Source: a virus
DNA: 64,000 nucleotides
Virus record (IMG/VR): IMGVR_UViG_3300046318_000439
Span: 1-64,000 of that record
Strand: one strand, 5' to 3'
Below the pieces are notes generated by a model. The model did no database searches, had not been told where the DNA came from, and saw only the letters and a list, made by a program, of their open reading frames with translations. Position numbers and translations under genes: made by a program. How positions within the stretch are numbered: position 1 is the stretch's first letter; every line of letters starts with the position of its first letter. This document shows, one piece after another, positions 57,801 to 64,000 of this stretch.

Positions 57801-59324
57801 GCGCTCACCAGAAATATAGGCCAATCCTGGATCAATTACTACTGCATTATGAGTGGTATTTGATAGGGAAGTGCCATCATCGAAATCTTTATCTTTAGTA
57901 ATTACTAAAAACTCATCTACGACAAAGTCTCCACTCGTTTCACTGGTGCGTCGAGCAAATTCTTTACCTAAGATATTGTATACAGTGTTTCTATTTTCTT
58001 TATATGGTTCGCCGTTCTTAAATTCAACTAAAGTAAAGAACTCAACGTTGGCAGCTGCATTTGCAGAACTAATTGTTACTAACTCTGGTACTAACTTTAA
58101 TCGATCAGCACCTGGAGCAGCATAGTTAGTGGTACCTAACGCATTATCATATAAAGTACTATCAGTATTAACGTTAGCAGTAGTTTCTGCTGTTTTGAAA
58201 CCGACCACTACATTATTAGGTTGGCCTGAGTATTTGTCAACCACAATTACTTGTGGATCCACTCTTAGGAAATATCCTTTTTGATATATGATACCTTCTG
58301 TTGTGGAGAAAGCATATCCATTACCAACAGGAGCAGTGAAGTCATTATTAGCAATAGTTACTTGTGCTTTATAATTTTTACTTGTCAAACTCAACGTGCT
58401 GATTGAAGCGGTATTGTTTGTTGGCTTAATAGTAACATGAGGTGGAATAACGTAATTGTTACCCCCTGATTGAATATTTACGTTTACAATCACTCCAAGT
58501 GAGTCGGTTGTAATCACACCCGCAGCACCACTACCAACTAAGCTAGTTACGTTTGCCACAGCTCCGGATGATCCTCCAGTAATGTTGTAGCCAGGTGTAA
58601 AGGACCACTCACTGGTATTTGCCGATGTGTTTGCTAAATCAGCATTCAATGGTTTAATCTGTAGTACTAAAGTATCTGTGATAATACTATTATTGACGCC
58701 AATAACAACAGCTTGAGCTCCAGTGGTAGCTTGTGTAATCGTTTCGCCGTTAGAGAATGCACCAGACGTTGTATTGACTCCCAACGCACTAACAACAACA
58801 AGACTGTCGGAGTTAGAGAAATTCAAACCTCCGTTATTAACATCTACTGCATAAATTGGATAATCCTTGCTGTATACGGTTAATACATCACCATTAGAGT
58901 ATAGAGTTGTATTTCCAGTATCAGAACTATTAACATATTGTAAATATAGAGTGTTTAGATCTGGATCCTTTTGCTCGAATCCTGGACTTGTTTTGACGAC
59001 GCGTGCTACTAAATTGGAGCTGTTTCTGACAAACAACCCTTCATAAGATACCGGAATTGTTGGCTGTCCGTCTACCTGCAAATCGAGAACTTTAATATAT
59101 TGGTAGTTAGGAAGATATCTAAAGTTAACACCACTGATGATGGTTCCACTCTTAAATACATGATCCCCAAAACGTTCAATTTGTTTTTGGAGAATTGATT
59201 GGAGTTGGTTTAACTCACGGGCTTGTAAAGCAACGCTTGGCTTGAATAAGATACCGTAGTAATCTTTTGCTTCAGTATAGTCGTTAAAATATGGACTACG
59301 TGATAAATTGGTCTCGAGTGGCAT
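54816..59324 (-). CDS. Large DUF4815-type baseplate/structural protein
   Basis: 1502 residues. The N-terminus (LSRSPYFNDYTEAKDYYGIL, FKPSVALQARELNQLQSILQ, QIERFGDHVFKSGTIISG) is the DUF4815 signature of marine T4-like phages. The body (~100-1310) is beta-rich. After a run of seven Gly (near 1318) comes a helical C-terminal domain (ICAKLNELGFFEDDVNAADQ, AFGRYLRDSHPEIFNGYLAW, VVDWMEGHGPKVIPF) also typical of such phages. Then come two hydrophobic segments near 1425-1445 and 1460-1477 (AGKIIMAVGLPICWTIG, GVWGICTVLLATSLVAQ). Its position after gp8 matches T4 gp9/gp10 territory. The hydrophobic end is odd for a baseplate protein. Confidence 0.82.
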   Translation of the reverse strand: MPLETNLSRSPYFNDYTEAKDYYGILFKPSVALQARELNQLQSILQKQIERFGDHVFKSGTIISGVNFRYLPNYQYIKVLDLQVDGQPTIPVSYEGLFVRNSSNLVARVVKTSPGFEQKDPDLNTLYLQYVNSSDTGNTTLYSNGDVLTVYSKDYPIYAVDVNNGGLNFSNSDSLVVVSALGVNTTSGAFSNGETITQATTGAQAVVIGVNNSIITDTLVLQIKPLNADLANTSANTSEWSFTPGYNITGGSSGAVANVTSLVGSGAAGVITTDSLGVIVNVNIQSGGNNYVIPPHVTIKPTNNTASISTLSLTSKNYKAQVTIANNDFTAPVGNGYAFSTTEGIIYQKGYFLRVDPQVIVVDKYSGQPNNVVVGFKTAETTANVNTDSTLYDNALGTTNYAAPGADRLKLVPELVTISSANAAANVEFFTLVEFKNGEPYKENRNTVYNILGKEFARRTSETSGDFVVDEFLVITKDKDFDDGTSLSNTTHNAVVIDPGLAYISGERIQTLKNTYLDVRKSTDTLTKSGQVITANYGNYLRIKELAGNFKFKSGDTISLYDTAQAYITNIGVPSGTSITPTGEVIGTARIRSLVHEAGEPGTPDAVYRIYLFDIKMSAGKVFRNVRSVNYNGTNDGVADAVLEYNPTTTLNEAVLKDTDNSNLLFPTGLNAVKVANNIGFTYRTTDEAVTLNANGMLTLDLTANPNEQFPYGPDASLTTTQKNDIIVVPLANAEASANLGGTLTVSTTSNVVIGSSTNFANDLRVGDYILLAANATATGVRRVTGITNATHISINSNGSFSNTSAKAKKFFPAFYPIPLASRDTRVVNTGPSSSTLKVYVNETLSGTVNTAVTYNVKRTTAVQSTKTVRRDNYIKLYTGNNVAGSTGPWSLGLPDAVRLKKVYLGNTAADLDVTKHFYIDQGHDGNFYGQSYLVKKSTSTLNIGSTQWLLVKCDNFTSSGEGFLTVSSYSINDGKTLSASSNTVNTVEIPEVITSDKQYFDLRDSFDFRPYVANTVAIANTVAGAPVNPANTEVFNSNDKLFPAPDSEISFNAEYYLSRVDRVVAKKDGSFQVLEGNPSVTGARPPRKPNDSVTLSIISTSPYPSLPLSVSNTNVEIFDKSVGNELGVINSRISNYSSSISTSIFEENNQAKSYSMTDIGNLEKRINQLEYYVSLNLLETEVKDLVIPSTANPLVNRFKNGFFVDDFDDYMFAEESSKEFNATIEQSLSELHPRSKQFNLNTIFSRTDSTTNNAIYNSNSILLPYVEESLITQDLATSTVNSDGNKTNYGGSMVIGPSTFRLRTRGEVKITTEAVPSSGGGGGGGKIICAKLNELGFFEDDVNAADQAFGRYLRDSHPEIFNGYLAWAQTVVDWMEGHGPKVIPFISNETHSRIEKELTIKYLNKLARPWAEEMAYMMGVRKQSSLAGKIIMAVGLPICWTIGKLGFKPVPVSSKLRGYGVWGICTVLLATSLVAQAIEIPYNKITGFFSKFAKRSLKSQG

Positions 59325-59332
59325 AGGTCCTC

Positions 59333-61093
59333 TTAGAACTTTATGATAATCTTAATAACCTCTGTTTGGTTATTAGATCGTGATATTGGGTCTGTATTTT
59401 CTATATATAACACCTCTCCAGAGCCTATTACTAAGTCTGGAGGAAGTACAGAAACAACGTTTGCAGTAGCTGAACTAGTCAGTCCGATAATGGTGTTACT
59501 GCTGTTGATGTTTCCTCTAACGTCCGTTAAATATATGTAATTAGAATCTACCGAATGGAATACTCCATTTGATAATTCGACCGACGATTGATATACTTTT
59601 TCATCTGGAACAAACGTACCAGTATTACTACTTACGACGTAGCGATACCGTTGATCGAATGTGCCAAAATCTTTTGTTGTGTTATTAATCTCAAAGCTAT
59701 CAACGTTGGCTGTAGCATTGGATGACTGACCAGTTACAACTTTGCCGCTAATGAACTGTCCACTTACATTTGATAATCTTAGGGTACTACCACTGAAGGA
59801 AGAAACAACTCCAGAAGCGTTGCTATTAGCTTGTGTAACCAGTTCTGCATCAGTAAATATTCCAACAACTGATGTTAATGAAAACTCCACGTTGGCAAAA
59901 AGAGGATCTTTCAATAGTCCAATTGTACGATAATCGTTGGTAGTAGGGATTGTGTTTGATTCGCCGTTTGCAAAAGACACAGAACAACCAATATATCTAC
60001 CACCCAACTCATATTCTGGATCAGAACCATGGCCACCTTTAGGGCCAACAACAACCGTTAAAACAGCGTTGTTGGAAACACCACCAGTATTTCCTTGTAC
60101 GGTCGCTGTCGCAAAAGAATAGTTTTGCCCTCTATTAATAATTTCTACACGATAGATTGAATTACCAGCAGCTGAATTAACAAGAGCTCGGGCACGTGCA
60201 CTACTACCATCGCCTATGATATTAACAGCAGGAGTAATTTCATATGCAGATGTTGTGTCTGGAGCTATATCAAATGCAGCGTCTAGTGTGATGATTTTAT
60301 CAGTACCAACCACTGCATAATCCAAAACTTTACGAATTTGACCAATACCGGTGCCAGACTTAATGTAAATGTAACTGTCGTTGTAAAAATCGTTATTAGC
60401 ACTTGCTACGGCAGATAAACCGTATTTCTTTGTATCCCCACCAATACGTAGATTGGTAGAGTTGAATGTGTTAGCTAGATAGGCATCGTAATTTGATCCC
60501 CTGCTACTAATAGTAATAACGTCAATGGCTCCACTAACAGCATTTGCGGTTACGTTGGCGTTAGGAATTACTGGAATAAAATCTGCTGTTGCAAATTTAT
60601 CAAACTCACTCTTAGTCATGCTGTACATGTACTTCCACACATACCCATCACTAGTGCTATAATATTCATCATCAGCACCAGTATCAGAGATTTGAGGTTG
60701 ATCAATAGAAGCTGCCCCACCATTATTATCTAATACTTTGAATACGTGATATGATGAAGCTGCGTTAGTGACGGCATAAAACGGAGTGTTAGCTAAATCT
60801 ATATTACTGCGATATGATGAATACACTACATTAGACGTCCAATCGTAACGTGGTACCATTATTTTAACATCGTCCGCTGTAACACGCTTTCCAAACACCA
60901 TGTTGCGATATGAATCTACGGAAATTTCCTCAACGCTATTAACAGGATCAGCAACGATACTATCTCCGTTTGCGTAGGGGGTATGACGGCCTGCAAACAC
61001 ATAATAAACAGTGTTTGCAGGTTCTGTAATAGACTCACGCAATTGCTTTGCGTTATTTAATCTAAAAAAATCAGTTATTAGTTGCTTTGCCAT
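59333..61093 (-). CDS. 8: Baseplate wedge subunit, T4 gp8-like
   Basis: 586 residues. T4 gp8 features can be followed: the start TVYYVFAGRHTPYANGDSIV parallels TIFITFGRSEPW; VKIMVPRYDWTSNVVYSSYR parallels the PRRDW segment; SDGYVWKYMYSM parallels GDGYVWEYLFEI; and the end GEVLYIENTDPISRSNNQTE...IKF parallels GEMIYMENRPPI...QTEEINILFTF. T4 gp8 is 334 residues, so ~250 residues are inserted, mainly between ~200 and 560, with repeats of the type GNTGGVSNNAVLTVVVGPKGGHG and GVVSSFSGSTLRLSNVSGQF. Gp8 is part of the baseplate wedge, in complex with gp7, gp6, gp10 and gp53. The upstream neighbour ends two bases before the start. Confidence 0.85.
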   Translation of the reverse strand: MAKQLITDFFRLNNAKQLRESITEPANTVYYVFAGRHTPYANGDSIVADPVNSVEEISVDSYRNMVFGKRVTADDVKIMVPRYDWTSNVVYSSYRSNIDLANTPFYAVTNAASSYHVFKVLDNNGGAASIDQPQISDTGADDEYYSTSDGYVWKYMYSMTKSEFDKFATADFIPVIPNANVTANAVSGAIDVITISSRGSNYDAYLANTFNSTNLRIGGDTKKYGLSAVASANNDFYNDSYIYIKSGTGIGQIRKVLDYAVVGTDKIITLDAAFDIAPDTTSAYEITPAVNIIGDGSSARARALVNSAAGNSIYRVEIINRGQNYSFATATVQGNTGGVSNNAVLTVVVGPKGGHGSDPEYELGGRYIGCSVSFANGESNTIPTTNDYRTIGLLKDPLFANVEFSLTSVVGIFTDAELVTQANSNASGVVSSFSGSTLRLSNVSGQFISGKVVTGQSSNATANVDSFEINNTTKDFGTFDQRYRYVVSSNTGTFVPDEKVYQSSVELSNGVFHSVDSNYIYLTDVRGNINSSNTIIGLTSSATANVVSVLPPDLVIGSGEVLYIENTDPISRSNNQTEVIKIIIKF

Positions 61094-61094
61094 A

Positions 61095-64000
61095 TTAAGT
61101 GTCTAGTGAGATGCTAATGTAAGAAGCATTAGAAGTTGCACCTGAATTAGCTCCTGATATAATGGATGAATGGACAAACTGTCCAGAAACGTTTGCTATA
61201 TGCAGAGTATTTATAGAGGTTACAACAGAGTATGTATTGGTAGAATTTGTGACAGCAGCTGTGTTAGCATATGCGTTCGACGTTGTACCATACACATTCG
61301 TGTTTGTGTTCCATGTGCCAGATACTGTCCAAATCTCCACTAAAGTGCTATTAGCAGCTACCACACTACCGTTCGCTGTGTGCGCACCATCCATCGCATT
61401 GGATTGATATACAACCTCCCCCACTGCAAAGGAACCAGTTACTGTATTACCTTGTTGAACTTCGTTAATTGTTAACTTTCTTCCAAGAATTGCCTCTATA
61501 GTATCTCCAGTATCAATTGTACCTTCTAGCATAGTTGTGTACAATGTGCTATGAGAGGCATTAGATGTCACTGTAGTAACAGTAGCGCTGCTTGCATTAC
61601 TGCTAAAACTTGGTGTTGATATTTGTGTGCCAGCTTCAATATATGGTGCATTATTAGCAATTGTGATGACACCAGTGTGACCTTTGTATGTGCCATTAGC
61701 TGACGTTTGGTAAACACTTTCTCCCACGATGTAGGTACCATTACCGTCTGCAACATTTATATTATACTGACGAGGGAGAGGCGCAATCAAATTGCTATCC
61801 TCGTAAGATGCTAGTGAATCAAATACAACTTTTCCGAAGAATTTTGTACCGGCAGTATGAACAACATCTTTTAGCACGTCCGCATACTTTTCTAATGGAA
61901 TACGAGTTTGAACTTCATAACTGTATTCTTGGTAGTACTCACCGTCGTGAATTTTAGAAGAACCATCCACAAAACCACGCTCTGTTTGATAGTAACCTTC
62001 GCTCTGTCCTTGATCATTGAGTATTACTCTAGCAGTAACGTCTTGTAATCCTCCTTCAGTAGACATCGTAACAGTCTCATCCTGTACATATCCAAATCCA
62101 GAGTCAATAACTTCTAGAGAAGATACAACGGTGTTTGCAATCTGTACGTTGGCGCTTACTATAGCATTTTCTCCAACTGGTAATGTAGACTGGTCTGAAG
62201 AAACATCTAATATAGTAGCCGCTGCTCCAGACAACTTACCAAAAATTGTTTCGTTAGCTAAAAACTCATCATTTAAATTTAAACGCTTCACTGTAATTAC
62301 AGACGAGTTGCCTGTTTTGACAGAACCTGTCGTGGTGGTTACGAGGGTTACTGTATTTGCTGAAGATATGGTAGCTGTCGCATTGGTGGTTAGAGTATTA
62401 AGAGCATATGTATTAACAAACGTACCAGTAGCATTATTGATCTTAATTGATCCAGAGCCCGCAGCTACAGAAGACTCATATACAAATCCAGATGCAGTGT
62501 TGGATGTTCCATTACTCTGCCATACATACTCTCCTATCTCCGGAGCATTGGTAGCTGCTCCGTTGGCAGCTGTTCCACTAAATCCCGTAATCTGAAGTTG
62601 TTGGCCAAAGGAATTGCTCGACATCTCTATTATTTCTCCTGGAACAAATAATCCAGTGAGATTTGACAACTTAATTGTAAAGTCGTGCTTATCGAGAGCA
62701 GATATTTCTGGCTCTATCACTACGACTTTTGGATCAGCGTTATATCCCTCACCTGGGTTAATACTCCGTAGTACAGATATCTCTCCAATTGTTTTATTAC
62801 TAAAACGTAATATATTTTGAAGGGTCGTGTTAATGTCTCCAGCAGGATACTTCGGAAACCCATACGCGTTAGCAGCTACATTTGAGTTACTACCATCTAG
62901 TAAAACATTCATGAATGCAACGTTTCCAGTATTATTAGCTCTGAGTAAATCTGAAAATACTAATACCGTCTGTTCGTTTGTCAAACCACCTACGCTAAAT
63001 CTAGCGCTTGTACCGCTACTACGAACTGAAACGTTTGCGTATGTGTTACTTGTAAGTCCAACAATATAGTTGCCTGGATAAGTTACAAATTGATTGGTAG
63101 TGTCGTATACACCAATCAGAGTATTTGATACAAACATCACATTGCCAGTGGCCGTTGAATTTGTATATGTGTCGATGACGGCTGTTACGCTATTACCACT
63201 AAGGCTAATTGTAGCATCAGAACCTACGTTTCCATTAATTGGTACTACTACCATTGTACCAGATGTATTGTTTGTTGGAGTGTTTTGTATGACAACTGCG
63301 TTCGCAGATACTACTCCATTACCGTAATAATTTTCAACAATCGCGCCTGCAGAAAAAGCTGCAGAATTGGTCGTAGTAGAATAAGCAATAGTAGCAAGGG
63401 GCTGCGAAACTGTCTCGAATCTCTGAAACCCAGTAACAGCACTGTTTGCATTTGTTGGATTGTTTATTGTTAAATTAGTACTGGATATGATTACTTGAGC
63501 GTTCGTGGTGTAACCAAACCCTCCATCCTCAATTTTAAAATTAACACGTCCCGTTTCAGTCGAAATGCCAGTAACTAAGGCTTTACCTTGCTGGCCACTT
63601 CCGGTTTTGAGAGTAAGCACATCTCCGATATTGAAATCTTGGCCACCGTTTAATACAACTAATGAAGAAAGTGATCCAATAACTTTTGGAGCTCCTTCTA
63701 CAACTGGATCAGCTGAGTCAACTATACGCTCATTGTATACAAAGTTACCCTCACGAGCACTTATATAAAAAACATCAAGGAATTTACCTTGCACTCGCTT
63801 ACGCACAATCCGTTCAATAAATGCTGTTGCGCCGGAAGTAGTACCGATAGCTGTTTTACCTACCAAGCTATCATTCTTAGCTGCAGGGCTTACTTCAATA
63901 TATTCTGGAACAAACCACTGACCATCTGATGGCTTGAGTAAATCATCTCCTGGATAATATACGTCAGCTCCAACGTTGTATATTAAACGGAATAGTAAAT
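61095..64000 (-). CDS. Large baseplate/structural protein, 5' end outside window (gp7 position)
   Basis: The frame is open to the right edge, beyond an internal TTG at 63866. The edge-proximal residues read LIYNVGADVYYPGDDLLKP, SDGQWFVPEYIEVSPAAKND, then SLVGKTAIG. At least 968 residues are visible. Body: repeats with GQFVHSSIISG-, GTFVNTYALN- and GEIIEMSSNSFG-type segments, each about 50 residues, of the kind found in large structural proteins of marine T4-like phages, ending VSGQFVHSSIISGANSG...ISISLDT. T4 gene order (6-7-8) places gp7 here; sequence similarity to T4 gp7 cannot be shown by eye. Confidence 0.75.
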   Translation of the reverse strand, partial: LLFRLIYNVGADVYYPGDDLLKPSDGQWFVPEYIEVSPAAKNDSLVGKTAIGTTSGATAFIERIVRKRVQGKFLDVFYISAREGNFVYNERIVDSADPVVEGAPKVIGSLSSLVVLNGGQDFNIGDVLTLKTGSGQQGKALVTGISTETGRVNFKIEDGGFGYTTNAQVIISSTNLTINNPTNANSAVTGFQRFETVSQPLATIAYSTTTNSAAFSAGAIVENYYGNGVVSANAVVIQNTPTNNTSGTMVVVPINGNVGSDATISLSGNSVTAVIDTYTNSTATGNVMFVSNTLIGVYDTTNQFVTYPGNYIVGLTSNTYANVSVRSSGTSARFSVGGLTNEQTVLVFSDLLRANNTGNVAFMNVLLDGSNSNVAANAYGFPKYPAGDINTTLQNILRFSNKTIGEISVLRSINPGEGYNADPKVVVIEPEISALDKHDFTIKLSNLTGLFVPGEIIEMSSNSFGQQLQITGFSGTAANGAATNAPEIGEYVWQSNGTSNTASGFVYESSVAAGSGSIKINNATGTFVNTYALNTLTTNATATISSANTVTLVTTTTGSVKTGNSSVITVKRLNLNDEFLANETIFGKLSGAAATILDVSSDQSTLPVGENAIVSANVQIANTVVSSLEVIDSGFGYVQDETVTMSTEGGLQDVTARVILNDQGQSEGYYQTERGFVDGSSKIHDGEYYQEYSYEVQTRIPLEKYADVLKDVVHTAGTKFFGKVVFDSLASYEDSNLIAPLPRQYNINVADGNGTYIVGESVYQTSANGTYKGHTGVITIANNAPYIEAGTQISTPSFSSNASSATVTTVTSNASHSTLYTTMLEGTIDTGDTIEAILGRKLTINEVQQGNTVTGSFAVGEVVYQSNAMDGAHTANGSVVAANSTLVEIWTVSGTWNTNTNVYGTTSNAYANTAAVTNSTNTYSVVTSINTLHIANVSGQFVHSSIISGANSGATSNASYISISLDT

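Noticed and set aside
61208-61216. TATTTATA on the plus text (TATAAATA on minus) inside the gp7-position gene
   Set aside because: Deep in a coding region, with the next gene start (61093) more than 100 bases away; likely chance.

Overview
This window looks like part of the virion-structure region of a large, AT-rich, T4-like tailed phage (myovirus), probably one infecting an aquatic bacterium. The best anchors are at the right end. They are a homologue of the T4 baseplate wedge protein gp8 (59333-61093), a 1502-residue protein with the DUF4815-type N-terminus typical of marine T4-like phages (54816-59324), and, upstream of gp8, an open-ended structural protein in the place T4 keeps gp7 (61095-64000). 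Host and species cannot be named from this sequence alone. I saw no tRNA, rRNA, CRISPR array, integrase, transposase or reverse transcriptase. No stretch above 300 bases lacks a gene. The two largest intergenic gaps, at 25599-25699 and 31261-31375, both hold promoters.

Layout from left to right, with almost everything on the minus strand. (1) 1-10845: five genes for RCC1-type beta-propeller tail proteins plus a short collagen-like protein. The complete RCC1 genes hold 7, 7, 14 and 21 repeats, exact multiples of a seven-bladed propeller. (2) 10849-25598: modular adhesin-like tail proteins. They include an exo-sialidase-like propeller, a 1495-residue protein with a cupredoxin-like domain, two small cysteine-cluster (YkgJ-like) proteins, a methyltransferase-like protein with a tiny membrane protein, and a 1237-residue collagen-like fibre. 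(3) 25700-29047, plus strand: one protein joining three glycosyltransferase-like domains and an FkbM methyltransferase, with a sigma70-like promoter and a terminator of its own. (4) 29044-31260: fibre and small structural genes. (5) 31376-31933, plus strand: a NodB-type deacetylase, also with a sigma70-like promoter. (6) 31878-35175: sugar-modification genes (PIG-L deacetylase, two NAD-dependent epimerases, a transketolase split into two genes). (7) 35165-48855: a packed operon with eight radical SAM proteins, a U32-peptidase-like protein, glycosyltransferases, a short nucleotide-sugar dehydrogenase and hypothetical proteins. In its middle is a tail-fibre-like protein with a CTCNCNY cysteine repeat and an S74-type chaperone end. 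(8) 48868-64000: fibre proteins, then baseplate and structural proteins.

How the parts may work together (inference): the structural genes appear to be read leftward, partly from T4-type late promoter motifs. The phage carries an unusually rich set of exposed repeat proteins (RCC1 propellers, Gly-X-Y stalks, asparagine/threonine-rich fibres). Next to them sits a large set of enzymes able to glycosylate, methylate or crosslink surface polymers or proteins. The most original proposal is that some of the radical SAM/SPASM enzymes mature a virion protein, the cysteine-repeat fibre being the prime candidate. The alternative is that the island makes an unusual glycan for the virion or the infected cell. 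Most genes overlap or abut by a few bases, which suggests translational coupling.
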